Assembly (NCBI RefSeq): GCF_030062155.1
Contig: NZ_CP118269.1
Span: 3,410,001-3,474,000 of the forward strand
DNA: 64,000 bases
From: Pantoea sp. Lij88
GTDB lineage: Bacteria; Pseudomonadota; Gammaproteobacteria; Enterobacterales; Enterobacteriaceae
Direction: 5' to 3'
The stretch's first letter is position 1, and the number at the start of each line of letters is the position of its first letter. The position numbers were made by a program, and so were the translations under genes. Positions 8,684-18,265 of the stretch are shown one piece after another. Below the pieces are notes generated by a model that had not been told where the DNA came from, did no database searches, and saw only the letters and a program-made list of their open reading frames with translations.

Positions 8684-10072
8684 CTAGATGGCATCTTCAG
8701 GCAGATTGAGATTCCGCCCTCGTGTCTCAGGCGCGACAAAGGTGGTAAAGAATCCAATGGCGGCCATTGCCGAGAAATAGACCGCAATCGGCCACCAGTG
8801 ACCGGTATAAGAAAGCATAGCAGCGGCAATAAGCGGTGCGGTGCCGCCGGACAAAATCGAGCCCAGTTCTTTAGCCACCGCCATTTTGGTATAGCGATGG
8901 TGAACGCCGAACATCTCCACGCCCCATGCCGCCTGCACCCCAAAAATACCCAGTGACGCCAGCGCCATACCCACCACGATGACCGGGATCACCAGCATCG
9001 GTTCACGCGTGTCCAGCAGCGTAAAGGCAGGCCAGGCGTAGAACATCAGTAACAGACAGAAGACGCGATAAACGATCCGGCGACCAAAACGGTCAGAGAG
9101 CCAGCCCGCTAACGGAATGATCAGAAAACCCAGCAGCGAGGCAAGGAACACGGCGGTCGTCGGTACGGACTTATCCACCATCAGCACTTTAGCGACGTAA
9201 CCGACAATGAAGCCCTGCGACAGATAGGAAGGACCATTTTCGCCGATACGCAGGCCAACCATGGTCCAGAAGGCGCGGGTACGCTGGAAGAAAGGCCGCT
9301 GATCGACTACCGGGTCAGCCAGCACGCCGGCACGCTCCGCTTCCATTTCCGCTTTTTTTCGCTCAAACACCGGCGTTTCACGCAGATGACGGCGAATCCA
9401 CAGCGCAACCAGGGCAATCAGGGCACTGCTGAGGAAGGGAATACGCCAGCCCCACTCCAGCAGGCTCTGCTGATCCATCTGCACCACCAGCAGCCAGACC
9501 AGCGAGGCCAGCAGCGTGCCGCTGTTGGAACCCAGCGCAATCACGGAAGAGACCAGTCCGCGACGCTCTGTCGGCGCATATTCGCCCAGCATCACCGTGC
9601 CCCCCGATAACTCCGCACCCGCGCCGAAACCCTGCGTAAAGCGCAGCAGCACCAGACAGGCAGGTGCCCAGACGCCAATAGAGGCATAGCTGGGGATTAA
9701 GCCGATAAACGTGGTGGAAGCGCCCATCAGAATGATGGTGGAGATCATCACGACCTTTCGGCCTTTGCGGTCGCCGAGCCAGCCGAAAAAGAGTGCGCCG
9801 ATGGGCCGGGCAACAAAGCCGACTGACCAGGTAGCAAAGCTGGAGAGCAGTGCCATGGCCGGGGTGGATTCCGGAAAGAAGACGTCGCCGAAGATGATAC
9901 CGGCAGCCAGGCCGTAGAGCGCGAAATCCGCGTACTCCATTGCCGTTCCGAGCCAGCATGAGAAAGTGGCGCGCCAGAAATCTTTGCGGCCTGAAGAGGT
10001 GTTAAACCGCTCATCGGCGGCTGAAGTGGATGACAGTGATGCCTGCTGCTTAACGGAATTTTGTGCCGTCAT
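8684..10072 (-). CDS. MFS transporter, metabolite:H+ symporter (MHS) family
   Basis: 462-residue major facilitator protein with twelve predicted membrane helices. MHS-family features are the cytoplasmic N-terminus, FSCWLGTAMEYADFALYGL in helix 1, the loop 2-3 signature GWLGDRKGRKVVM, RFTQGFGAGAELSGG in helix 4, and WRIPFLSSALIALVALWIRR. Relatives such as ShiA and YhjE import organic acids by proton symport. With the downstream LacI regulator and nucleoside hydrolase it may import a nucleoside or related compound, but this is inference from context only. Confidence 0.87.
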   Translation of the reverse strand: MTAQNSVKQQASLSSTSAADERFNTSSGRKDFWRATFSCWLGTAMEYADFALYGLAAGIIFGDVFFPESTPAMALLSSFATWSVGFVARPIGALFFGWLGDRKGRKVVMISTIILMGASTTFIGLIPSYASIGVWAPACLVLLRFTQGFGAGAELSGGTVMLGEYAPTERRGLVSSVIALGSNSGTLLASLVWLLVVQMDQQSLLEWGWRIPFLSSALIALVALWIRRHLRETPVFERKKAEMEAERAGVLADPVVDQRPFFQRTRAFWTMVGLRIGENGPSYLSQGFIVGYVAKVLMVDKSVPTTAVFLASLLGFLIIPLAGWLSDRFGRRIVYRVFCLLLMFYAWPAFTLLDTREPMLVIPVIVVGMALASLGIFGVQAAWGVEMFGVHHRYTKMAVAKELGSILSGGTAPLIAAAMLSYTGHWWPIAVYFSAMAAIGFFTTFVAPETRGRNLNLPEDAI

Positions 10073-10337
10073 AACCCTATCCCTGAATGAGTACGCAGAT
10101 CGGTAAACGCCCGTCCATGGGTCAATTCCCTGATAAAAGCGGAACTCCCGCGGTGGCGACGTTCAGTTGACTAACCATGATGAAAGGTTAAAGGATTCCC
10201 TGGTGTTGGAATCTTGTTCTTCACCCCATTTCGCCGATGTATTTTTCATCGGTCGCTTAAACTGAGCGAATGTAACTTAACAATCAATGGAGCCTACTGT
10301 GCATCGGGCACCGTGAGCAATCACTGGGGCCCTAGTG

Positions 10338-10355
10338 TATCTACGCGCGTAGATA
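10338..10355. promoter_or_regulatory. 18-bp perfect palindrome, candidate LacI-family operator
   Basis: TATCTACGCGCGTAGATA is a perfect palindrome with a central CG dyad, as in LacI-family operators. It lies in the 583-base gap 10073-10655 upstream of the MHS transporter, about 265 bases from its start. The rest of the gap is AT-rich (especially 10355-10510) with no convincing ORF. The best candidate ligand is the LacI-type regulator encoded at 7578-8600. Confidence 0.6.
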
Positions 10356-10655
10356 AATCAATAGATTCTGACGAAAATTGTTAGAAAAACTTCACTATCA
10401 CATTCCGTCATCACACATTTTTAGCGCAAATTCAGCCAGTTAACAGCATCATGTCGCACAAAAAAAAGTCACCCACATCGCTAAGTTACCATTTTCGCTA
10501 ATCATTAAGCGTTATAAGAGGAGCAAAGATCCTTTCATCGCGTTCTGTTGTCGCACAGGTCGGTTACCTGCAGATGACACATCCTGTTTATTCTGAAAAG
10601 TCGCGGTAAGCGTGGACAATGCGTTACCCTGACAAAAAGGGCGGACAGAGATGCT

Positions 10656-11210
10656 ATGAAAATTATTCTGATGCGACACGGTAAACCTGACCACCAGGCG
10701 GCGGGTCGTCAGAGCGTGCAGGCAATGGCTGACTGGTGTGAAGCCTACGATCTGTCACAGGTCAGTGACGGACCGCCGCCGCGCAGCATCGACATTGCCC
10801 GTCAGGCCACGTTTATTGTCTGCAGTCCCCTGCCCCGCGCGCAATCCTCCCTGAGCCAGCTTGGTCTGCAGCCCCATGAGGTTGATGCGCTGTTCAGCGA
10901 AGTCGCCGTACCGCTGCTGCGAACCGGCGCGGTCCAGCTGCCGACCGTGTGCTGGCTGGCCCTGTTGCGGCTGTTATGGTTCTGCGGTTATGCGGGCGAC
11001 GCGGAGTCGCTGCAACATGCGCGCAGCCGCGCCTCGGCGGCGGCAGAGAAGCTAATCGAACACTCACAGCGAGGCACGGTGCTGCTGCTGGGCCACGGCA
11101 TCATGAATAAGATGATTGCGCGCGAATTACGTAAGCGCGGCTGGCAGGCGGAGAAGCACGCCAGCAGCCGCCACTGGAGTAGTGCGATCTATCATCGTCC
11201 GTTTATCTGA
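10656..11210 (+). CDS. Histidine phosphatase family protein
   Basis: 184-residue phosphoglycerate-mutase-fold phosphatase. The catalytic LMRHGKPD motif puts the nucleophilic histidine at residue 8, and the second active-site histidine is in LLLGHGIMNKMIA near residue 150. A hydrophobic stretch (about residues 98-112, CWLALLRLLWFCGY) lies in the middle. Its end overlaps the convergent beta-propeller gene by 19 bases. The substrate is unknown; relatives range from phosphoprotein to sugar phosphatases. Confidence 0.82.
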   Translation: MKIILMRHGKPDHQAAGRQSVQAMADWCEAYDLSQVSDGPPPRSIDIARQATFIVCSPLPRAQSSLSQLGLQPHEVDALFSEVAVPLLRTGAVQLPTVCWLALLRLLWFCGYAGDAESLQHARSRASAAAEKLIEHSQRGTVLLLGHGIMNKMIARELRKRGWQAEKHASSRHWSSAIYHRPFI

Positions 11211-12157
11211 CCGATCGGAAAATAGCCCAGCACTTCACAGCCTGTTCCGACACGCGGCGTGGCGATGACTTTACGCTGCGCCAGATCGATCACACTCAGC
11301 GTGCCATCATCCTGATTGGCAATCAGTAGCTGTTGCCTGTCTGGTGTGAAGCAGCCATCCATCGGCATATTGCCCACGCTGATATCACCCAGCGGATTCA
11401 GCAGATCGTCAAACAGCGTCACCAGCGGTTCCTGATCCCCTATCGCCACCAGCTGTTCTCCATCGGCGCTGAAGCGCACCACCTGACAGGGCTGCTGATG
11501 ACCCGGCAACGTGATGCGCTGGCGAATACGGTGGCTCTGGCGATCGATCAGATAGAGCAACGGTGCGTCAGCGGCACTGGCGACCAGATAAGGATGTTTC
11601 GGTGAGGCAGCGATGCCTGCAATCGGGCCGGGCAGCAGGATGGTATCGATCACCCGTCCCTCTGCTTCACAGAGATCCACCACCGTGATAGTGGCATCCT
11701 CTTCGTTATCGGTGAACAGCTTACGACCGCTGGGTGACAGCGTCAGGCGATGCGCGTTGTGAGAGGGAATCGGGATAATTTTTTCTACTTTATCGGTCTG
11801 CGGATCGATCACCGCCACGGCGGCACTCTGCTCACAGCAGAGATAGACTTTGCCATCGCGGCCCAGCTGTCCACTGTGGGGTGCCCGCAGCGGCGACAGA
11901 TCGATAAAACCGCTGATCTCGCGACGCTGTAAATCAATGACCGCCACTTTATGCCCCGGATGGGGGTTATTACCATGAACGCCGTCGCCATAAATGGGCA
12001 CATAGGCCTTACCCCAGGGGGCCAGCATCAGAAGTTCATGCGGCCGCGGTGGAAACGCGTTCAGTTCCCGCTCGACCGCGAAGGTTTCCGGATTAAGAAA
12101 CAGGACGCGATTGCCCTGCTTATCGACCGCCAGTAAACCGTAAGCTTCACTCTGCAT
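11192..12157 (-). CDS. YVTN-type beta-propeller protein
   Basis: 321-residue protein built of repeated beta-propeller blades: recurrent units such as KVAVIDLQRREI, AVAVIDPQTDKVEKIIPI, TITVVDLCEAEGRVI and LSVIDLAQRKVIATPRVG. These match the YVTN/40-residue repeat family, whose members are often ligand-binding or scaffold proteins. No signal peptide is visible at the N-terminus (MQSEAYGLLAVDKQG), so it is probably cytoplasmic. It converges on the phosphatase gene. No function can be assigned. Confidence 0.75.
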   Translation of the reverse strand: MQSEAYGLLAVDKQGNRVLFLNPETFAVERELNAFPPRPHELLMLAPWGKAYVPIYGDGVHGNNPHPGHKVAVIDLQRREISGFIDLSPLRAPHSGQLGRDGKVYLCCEQSAAVAVIDPQTDKVEKIIPIPSHNAHRLTLSPSGRKLFTDNEEDATITVVDLCEAEGRVIDTILLPGPIAGIAASPKHPYLVASAADAPLLYLIDRQSHRIRQRITLPGHQQPCQVVRFSADGEQLVAIGDQEPLVTLFDDLLNPLGDISVGNMPMDGCFTPDRQQLLIANQDDGTLSVIDLAQRKVIATPRVGTGCEVLGYFPIGQINGR

Positions 12158-12661
12158 GCGCGCTCCTTTCTCAGTAAGTTCTTCTTAAGCGTAGACAATG
12201 CTCTTCAGGCTGTCTGATTCCGCGGATTGATGAGCCGGGCTTACGCCACATATTAAGCACAATATTCACCACTGCCAGGGTCCATGCCGCACGCTCACCC
12301 ACAGGCTTAGCCTGATATTCAGATATTCCTTAATAACGCCTTCCGCCGCATTTAAATAAATGATTAACAGTGGCGATATTATTATTTCCATAACGTGACC
12401 GGATTATTTCCGTATTATCCTAAAGTCGAAAAAAGACATAGCTAATGTGTAAATAATGTTTTATTAAAAAGGTGCAGTGCAATTAAACAGCCGTGAGGAA
12501 ACTTCCGCGCGCTAACCCACTGCGTCGCCACCAGGGAAAACTATTCATTAATTCCCGCACTCATCGGGATTGCAGCCACGATGCAATCCCGGCCGTTCCC
12601 GCCTCTGGCGGAACGCGCAGAGCCTGCACTATGACGGGAAAATAAAAATAACAGGTGTACC
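12158..12661. other. Intergenic region, divergent promoters expected
   Basis: A 504-base gap between the divergent beta-propeller and glycosyltransferase-like genes. It must hold promoters for both. It is AT-rich around 12350-12480 and contains an imperfect inverted GGATTGCAGCC / GATGCAATCC repeat near 12567-12588. No ORF with a ribosome site is seen. Confidence 0.4.
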
Positions 12662-13675
12662 ATGACTTCACATCGCCAGGGTCCAGCGCATAAAATCTGG
12701 TGTAACTGGAAAAGAATAGCGTTCAGTAGCCAGATGTTATGGAATAAGAAACAACAGAGTCTCTGTCAGGCTCCGGAATATGATCCGGGGCAGGAAGATA
12801 ATGTCGTATTAATCGCGCAGCAGAAAGATCTGCCAGACATTCCAAAAATTGTCTGGATGGTCTGGCATCACGATCATCTGCCGAAGTCGATGGCGCTGAA
12901 TATCAGTAAAATCCGGCGGGACAACCCCGACCACCAGGTTTATCTGATCACGCAGCGCACCCTGTCGCAGTGGCTGCCGGAACTCAGTTTTATCTCTTCC
13001 GATCTGACGCTGGCACATAAAAGTGAAATCATTCGACTGGAGCTGATTCACCGGTATGGTGGCATTGGCATCGACTGCAGCACGCTGCTGTTTGAAGATC
13101 TCGCCTGGGTGCATCGCGTTCACGAAGCGCGGTCAATGGATCTCATCGGTTATTACCGCGAGCAATCGACGATGAACCTGCTTGCGCCCGTTACAGAGAG
13201 CTGGTTTCTTGCCGCACCGCCGCAAAACCCGTTTATTCGCGAATGGCTGAAACAGCTGGCGCCGGTTAAAAACGTCGGTATCCGCAACTATTTCCATGAA
13301 CTGAAGAAGCGTGATGATTTTTCGCTGATTGTGCAGAATATGGATAATCCGTCGCGTCAGCTTCTGTCGCTGGCGCAGCAGGTTGCGATGCGCGAATACC
13401 GGCGGGCCAATCTCTATCTGCGCAAAGGCGAAGCCAGTGCCTGGTATTATCAGCGCCTTCACGCCGACAGCAGCAGCGCCTTTGCGCAGTCTGTAATGTT
13501 CCATCAGCGACCACAGACGCCGCCTCCGATTATTAAATTAACCGGCAACGAGCGGCTGCATCTCGACTTCAATCTGCGGCTCGGTTTGTATAACCGCAGC
13601 AGCCTGATTGGCGAGATGATGCAGACCACGCCGCCTGCGCTGGCATTGCCATCAGCGGTCAAAGCGCGCGCGTAG
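12662..13675 (+). CDS. Capsular polysaccharide synthesis-type glycosyltransferase
   Basis: 337-residue protein of the Caps_synth / GT32-like type. The N-terminal core has PKIVWMVWHHDHLP, then DNPDHQVYLITQ, then KSEIIRLELIHRYGGIGIDCS, in which IDC replaces the usual DxD metal-binding motif of these sugar transferases. The gene stands alone, not in a capsule cluster, so it may modify an existing surface glycan. Its 3' end overlaps the convergent LysR gene by 24 bases. Donor and acceptor are unknown. Confidence 0.75.
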   Translation: MTSHRQGPAHKIWCNWKRIAFSSQMLWNKKQQSLCQAPEYDPGQEDNVVLIAQQKDLPDIPKIVWMVWHHDHLPKSMALNISKIRRDNPDHQVYLITQRTLSQWLPELSFISSDLTLAHKSEIIRLELIHRYGGIGIDCSTLLFEDLAWVHRVHEARSMDLIGYYREQSTMNLLAPVTESWFLAAPPQNPFIREWLKQLAPVKNVGIRNYFHELKKRDDFSLIVQNMDNPSRQLLSLAQQVAMREYRRANLYLRKGEASAWYYQRLHADSSSAFAQSVMFHQRPQTPPPIIKLTGNERLHLDFNLRLGLYNRSSLIGEMMQTTPPALALPSAVKARA

Positions 13676-14572
13676 CCAGTGCGTAAAGATGGTGACCGCG
13701 CGTGGCACCTGCGCCGCCCAGGGTCGGACGATCCACAGTCGGGCGGCAAAGGCTTCGACCGGCTGCCACTCGGGCAGGACCTGCTGCAATGACCCCGATT
13801 TCAGCGCCTCACGGGCGCTGAAATCGGGCAGCATGGCGATCCCCAGTCCCTGCAGGGCCGCATCGCGTATCGACTCACTGTTGTTAGTGGCAAAGCTGCC
13901 CTGAATCCGCACCTGCACCTGTTCACTATCCGCTGCGGTCACAAATCGCCAGCGCGGAGATTCGACGCCGCGTGGGTAGTAAAGACAGTTATGCTGCACC
14001 AGATCCTGCGGCGTGTGCGGTACGCCCTGAATGCTGAGATAGGCAGGTGAGGCCACCAGCAACGTCCGGGTGTCGCACAGCGGCAGCGCCACGTGCGTTT
14101 CCGGTAGCGTGTCACTGTGTCGAATCGCCAGATCAAATCCCTCACTGCTCAGCGATACGATACGGTCGGTCACGTCCAGTTGCAGACGCACCTGCGGATA
14201 GTCACGCAGAAACTCACCGATAATCGGCACCAGTTGCTGCCGGGCAAACGCCACCGGTGCGGTAATGCGCACCAGACCACGCACCGGCCCGGCGGTATCG
14301 CGTACGCTGAAAAAGCTCTGTTCGATACGGGCAAATGGCTCGCGTAACTCCTCGACCAGCTTCTCACCCGCTGAGGTCAGTCGCACGCTGCGCGTGGTGC
14401 GCTGGACCAGCAACACGCCCGCCATCTCCTCCAGCTCTTTGATTTTCTGACTCATCGCTGCCTTGCTGACGTCGAGCCGCTCTGCTGCGCGGGTAAAACT
14501 GCCCTGCTCAGCCAGTACGGTCAGCCAGTGCAGATGATCCCATAGCGCATCCGTTTTCATCTCTTTCATCAT
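13652..14572 (-). CDS. LysR-family transcriptional regulator
   Basis: 306 residues: an N-terminal winged helix-turn-helix (LAEQGSFTRAAERLDVSKAAMSQKIKELE) and a LysR substrate-binding domain, of the group with VRGLVRITAPVAFARQQLVPIIGEF. It is divergent from a tautomerase gene 99 bases away, the typical layout for a regulator and its target. The palindrome at 14574-14595 lies directly upstream of its start, suggesting autoregulation. An alternative start at 14560 (MKTDALWDHL) is possible. Confidence 0.9.
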   Translation of the reverse strand: MMKEMKTDALWDHLHWLTVLAEQGSFTRAAERLDVSKAAMSQKIKELEEMAGVLLVQRTTRSVRLTSAGEKLVEELREPFARIEQSFFSVRDTAGPVRGLVRITAPVAFARQQLVPIIGEFLRDYPQVRLQLDVTDRIVSLSSEGFDLAIRHSDTLPETHVALPLCDTRTLLVASPAYLSIQGVPHTPQDLVQHNCLYYPRGVESPRWRFVTAADSEQVQVRIQGSFATNNSESIRDAALQGLGIAMLPDFSAREALKSGSLQQVLPEWQPVEAFAARLWIVRPWAAQVPRAVTIFTHWLRARFDR

Positions 14573-14573
14573 T

Positions 14574-14595
14574 ATTGTTCACTATAGTGAATAAT
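14574..14595. promoter_or_regulatory. LysR-type operator in the divergent gap
   Basis: A 14-base perfect palindrome TTCACTATAGTGAA (14578-14591) with further symmetric flanks, containing the T-N11-A pattern of LysR-type binding sites. It abuts the regulator start and lies about 80 bases before the tautomerase gene. Confidence 0.7.
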
Positions 14596-14671
14596 CATTT
14601 CAGGCTACGCGCTTTTTCCCGCCGGATAAAGCCTTCACCATAGGGTCATTAATCACTGTGAGGAATTCGCT

Positions 14672-15061
14672 ATGCCACTGCTGCAATTTGATGTTATCCA
14701 GGGTCGTTCAGAATCAGAGCTGCGTACACTGCTGGATGCGGCACACCGTGCCGTACTCACCGCCTTTAACGTGCCTGAACGCGATCGCTACCAGATTGTT
14801 CAGGAAAACAAGCGTTACCAGATGGTGTTTCAGGATACGGGGCTGGGATTCACCCGCAGCGACAATCTGGTGATGGTGCGGGTCTATACCAGTCCCCGCA
14901 GCAGTGAACAGAAACAGCGGTTTATGGCGGAGCTGGCGCGGGAGCTGCGGGAGCATTGTGGTGTGCAGGGCAACGATTTAATGATCAGCTTTATCACCAA
15001 CGACAAAGGTGACTGGAGTTTTGCCGACGGCGAAGCACAATATCTCACCGGCAAACTCTGA
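14672..15061 (+). CDS. Tautomerase family protein
   Basis: 129-residue member of the tautomerase superfamily (Tautomerase_2-like), which uses an N-terminal proline exposed after Met removal. Pro2 is present (MPLLQFDVIQGR). Conserved-looking parts are FNVPERDRYQIV and MVRVYTSPRSSEQKQRFMAELA. A GAGGAATT ribosome site precedes the start. It is probably the target of the divergent LysR regulator. The physiological keto-enol substrate is unknown. Confidence 0.85.
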   Translation: MPLLQFDVIQGRSESELRTLLDAAHRAVLTAFNVPERDRYQIVQENKRYQMVFQDTGLGFTRSDNLVMVRVYTSPRSSEQKQRFMAELARELREHCGVQGNDLMISFITNDKGDWSFADGEAQYLTGKL

Positions 15062-15282
15062 AAAAGGCCCGGACTTCTGCTCTGCTGACGGTGCGCGCCA
15101 GCCACCGTCACGCCTGATAACCTCCCTTCAGAAATGACAATAAACCAATCTGCTTATCACTGCACAAATCAGGCCGGATATGTTGCAGCAGGATGACAGC
15201 CAATATAGATTGTCGAAAAACCATCCCCCGAAGATGGCCGGTTGTGTGACGCCTCGCGCAACCCTGAAAAGAGGATTTCCCG

Positions 15283-17574
15283 TTGTCCGAATTGGTGTCC
15301 GTCGCATTGTTTCTGGCCGCTATTGCAATTTATTCCTGTAAAGCCGGGCGTAACAAATTCTGGTTTGTTGTTGTTCTTATCCTGCTGGTGCTTTTCGTTG
15401 TGCTGAACGCCACCCTCTATGCCAGCAACTATTTTACCGGTGACGGCATCAATGATGCGGTGCTCTATACCCTGACCAATAGCCTGACCGGTGCGGGCGT
15501 CAGTAAATATGTGGTGCCTGCGATTGGGCTGATCATCGTGCTGTTTCTGCTGTTCTGCCTGCTGTCGTGGATTCTGCGTCGGCGTAAGCGTCCCCATCAT
15601 ATGGGCTGGTCACTGCTGGCGGCGGCCTGCGCACTCGGCTCAGTGCAGACCACCCCGGCCTTTCGCCAGGTCGCGACGCTGATCGTGTCGCATACCCAGC
15701 TGGCGGATTCTGATTTCGACAACTTCTATAAAGTGCCGCGTAATCGCATAGAGCAACCGCACCTCAACGTGGTTTACATCTATGGAGAGAGCTTAGAGCG
15801 CACCTATTTCGATCCCATAGCCTTTCCCGGCTTAGCGCCGGAACTGAGCCGGCAGAAAGAGCAGAGCATCGACTTCAGCGAAACCGAACAGCTGCCCGGC
15901 ACCGATTACACCATCGCAGGCATGGTCGCTTCACAGTGCGGCATTCCGCTGTTTGCTCCGTTTGACGGCAATGCGTCGGCGTCGCTCTCCAGCTTTTATC
16001 CGCAGAACGTCTGTCTGGGCGACATCCTGAAAAACTCCGGCTACCAGAACTGGTTTATTCAGGGCGCCGATCTGCGTTTTGCCGGTAAAGATGTCTTCCT
16101 GAAATCGCACGGTTTCGACCCCGAAAACCTTTACGGTTCGCAGGAGCTGAAAAGCCGTGTTGCCGATCCCACTTACCGCAATAACTGGGGCTATTACGAC
16201 GATACGGTGCTGGATGAAGTTTTTGAGAAGTATCAGGAACTCTCTCAGGCCGGTAAACCTTTTGCGCTGTTTACGCTGACCGTCGACACCCATCATCCAG
16301 ACGGGTTTATCTCGCGGAGTTGCGATCGCCGGAGCTACAGTATTGATGGCAAACCGAATCAGTCATTCAGTGCGGTCGCCTGCTCGCAGGAGCACGTGGC
16401 GCGCCTGATTACACGCATTAAGGCGTCGCCGTGGTTTAAAAACACCGTGATTGTGGTGAGCTCCGATCATCTGGCGATGAATAACACGGCACATCCGTGG
16501 CTGGTCAAACAGCCCCGTCGCAATCTGTTCATGGTGATCCGTGGCGATAAACCGCAGGCGGAACTGATGGAGGCGAAGCGCAGCACGCTGGATAACGGCG
16601 CCACGCTGCTGGATATTCTCGGCGGTGACAACGCGATTGGCCTGGGCCGCAGCAGCCTCTCCTCGCTGTCACTCTCCACCCAGTTTGAAGATATGAAGAG
16701 TAAGGTGACGAGCTGGAAACCCGACATCATCCAGCTGTGGAACTTCCCGAAGAAAATAGACAACTTCACGGTGGATCAGGCGAAGAATACATTCAGCTTC
16801 TCAGGGACCACCTTTAAACTGCCGATTCTGTTCCGTATCAGTGATAAGCATGTGGAGCCGATGCCGGAAGGGGAATATTCAGCCCCGCTGCGCTATCAGC
16901 TGGCAGATTTTGCCTCCGCCGATAAATTCCTCTGGGTGGACCGCTGTTTCAAAATGGCACGCCTCTGGCAACCGTCGCTGGCGCTCTCCGGCGATTTCTG
17001 TGTGGCGACGGGCCAGCTTGGCGGTACGCCGTCGGTGACGCACGTCGACACACCGCAATGGAAAGGCAAAGTGCAGTTACCGGACGGCGCCGTCAGCGAT
17101 GCGCGTTACCAGCAGAACCTGGCGCAGATCCGTATTGAAGATAACAACATTCGCTACAGCGCCGACAGCTTCCGGCTCGACGTGCCTGGCGCGCCGGAGA
17201 GTGTCAAAAGCTTCAGCGGCATCTCACGGCCAGAGAACTGGGGGCGCTGGTCTAATGCCAATCTCGCGCCAGAGGTGCATATCGATTACGTCGATCCGCT
17301 GCCCGCGAAATTCGATCTGGTGATCACTGCGCGCGCGTATGGCCCTAACGCACATCGGGCGATTCCGGTCCGGGTCGGCGACCAGCAGCAACTGCTGTCT
17401 CTGGGTGAAGAGATATCGACACATACCCTGCATTTCGACAATCCTGGCGCCAGCCATCGTCTGGTCATTGCCCCCCCTGAGCCGCAGCTGAGTAATACCG
17501 GCAATATTACCGGTCAGGATCCGCGCAAACTGGGCATCGGCATGGTTGAAATTAAAATCGTGCCACAGCCCTGA
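15283..17574 (+). CDS. opgB: Phosphoglycerol transferase I (MdoB/OpgB)
   Basis: Transfers sn-1-phosphoglycerol from phosphatidylglycerol to osmoregulated periplasmic glucans. At 763 residues it equals the E. coli protein. N-terminal membrane helices (about 1-25, 28-46, 80-98) precede a periplasmic sulfatase-fold domain with [11 protein letters not shown] (metal site), the [21 protein letters not shown] region holding the catalytic threonine, [11 protein letters not shown] and [12 protein letters not shown]. The start is TTG at 15283 with AGAGGA upstream; the sequence [12 protein letters not shown] fits the known N-terminus. Confidence 0.96.
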   Translation: MSELVSVALFLAAIAIYSCKAGRNKFWFVVVLILLVLFVVLNATLYASNYFTGDGINDAVLYTLTNSLTGAGVSKYVVPAIGLIIVLFLLFCLLSWILRRRKRPHHMGWSLLAAACALGSVQTTPAFRQVATLIVSHTQLADSDFDNFYKVPRNRIEQPHLNVVYIYGESLERTYFDPIAFPGLAPELSRQKEQSIDFSETEQLPGTDYTIAGMVASQCGIPLFAPFDGNASASLSSFYPQNVCLGDILKNSGYQNWFIQGADLRFAGKDVFLKSHGFDPENLYGSQELKSRVADPTYRNNWGYYDDTVLDEVFEKYQELSQAGKPFALFTLTVDTHHPDGFISRSCDRRSYSIDGKPNQSFSAVACSQEHVARLITRIKASPWFKNTVIVVSSDHLAMNNTAHPWLVKQPRRNLFMVIRGDKPQAELMEAKRSTLDNGATLLDILGGDNAIGLGRSSLSSLSLSTQFEDMKSKVTSWKPDIIQLWNFPKKIDNFTVDQAKNTFSFSGTTFKLPILFRISDKHVEPMPEGEYSAPLRYQLADFASADKFLWVDRCFKMARLWQPSLALSGDFCVATGQLGGTPSVTHVDTPQWKGKVQLPDGAVSDARYQQNLAQIRIEDNNIRYSADSFRLDVPGAPESVKSFSGISRPENWGRWSNANLAPEVHIDYVDPLPAKFDLVITARAYGPNAHRAIPVRVGDQQQLLSLGEEISTHTLHFDNPGASHRLVIAPPEPQLSNTGNITGQDPRKLGIGMVEIKIVPQP

Positions 17575-17595
17575 CGCCCGCTTTTTCACCGCCCA

Positions 17596-17617
17596 CCTCT
17601 GCGGATGACCGCAGAGG
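17596..17617. terminator. Hairpin after opgB
   Basis: Perfect nine-base stem CCTCTGCGG / CCGCAGAGG with a four-base loop, 21 bases after the opgB stop. No T-tract follows, so it may protect the mRNA end rather than terminate transcription. Confidence 0.5.
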
Positions 17618-17787
17618 GAACTCATCCTCCCACCCTGCATGTTGCGAGCCAACTTCCACTCTGCTGCACGTTACCTGTTGTACTAATGATATTTTCCGGC
17701 AAGGCGCGCAAAATATAATCGACAGAGTGGTGATGCGCTTTTTGCCTGTCATGATGACGTTATCGCCGAAGTACACAGGGAGGTGTC

Positions 17788-18252
17788 ATGATGACAAGCA
17801 TAATGATGAGTAACCACAAAGCCTATAAAGCTCTGCAACAGGCAGGGATCGACGATCAACAAGCGGAGGCGATGGTGGAGATCTTTAGCGATATGCAGCA
17901 GAGGCAGCCGGGGGCACAGGTCGGGAAGCAACTCGGTCAGCTCAGGACCAAAGTCGACCAGATAGACGATCGACTCGGGCACCTCATTACAAAAGTTAAT
18001 CAGATCGACGAGCGGCTGGGCCATGTTGAAAGAAAAATCGACAAGCTGGCCATCCGGTTTACTCACCAGGAAAACAAGGTGGATAAGATGGAAGTTATGC
18101 TCAGTGAAATGAATTACCGACTGACTGGTGCTGTCGACAGCCTCAGAGGTGACGTTTTGACTCTGACCACCGATATGCGCTGGATCAAACGGTTATCTAT
18201 CCTCATGACAACTGCCTTGCTGGCAGCGGTCATGAAAGATATTTTACTGTGA
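17788..18252 (+). CDS. Coiled-coil protein with C-terminal membrane segment
   Basis: 154-residue protein not recognised by name. It has a long helical middle with heptad-like repeats (LGQLRTKVDQIDDRLGHLITKVNQIDERLGHVERKIDKL), further coiled coil to about residue 130, and a hydrophobic C-terminus (about 135-152, LSILMTTALLAAVMKDILL) that could anchor it in the membrane. It resembles DUF1640-type coiled-coil proteins. Two adjacent ATG codons (17788, 17791) follow a GGGAGG site; either may be used. Confidence 0.7.
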   Translation: MMTSIMMSNHKAYKALQQAGIDDQQAEAMVEIFSDMQQRQPGAQVGKQLGQLRTKVDQIDDRLGHLITKVNQIDERLGHVERKIDKLAIRFTHQENKVDKMEVMLSEMNYRLTGAVDSLRGDVLTLTTDMRWIKRLSILMTTALLAAVMKDILL

Positions 18253-18265
18253 TCCCATCACCCGA

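Noticed and set aside
10512..10694. 60-codon minus-strand frame upstream of the histidine phosphatase gene
   Set aside because: It overlaps the phosphatase start and has no ribosome site or protein features.
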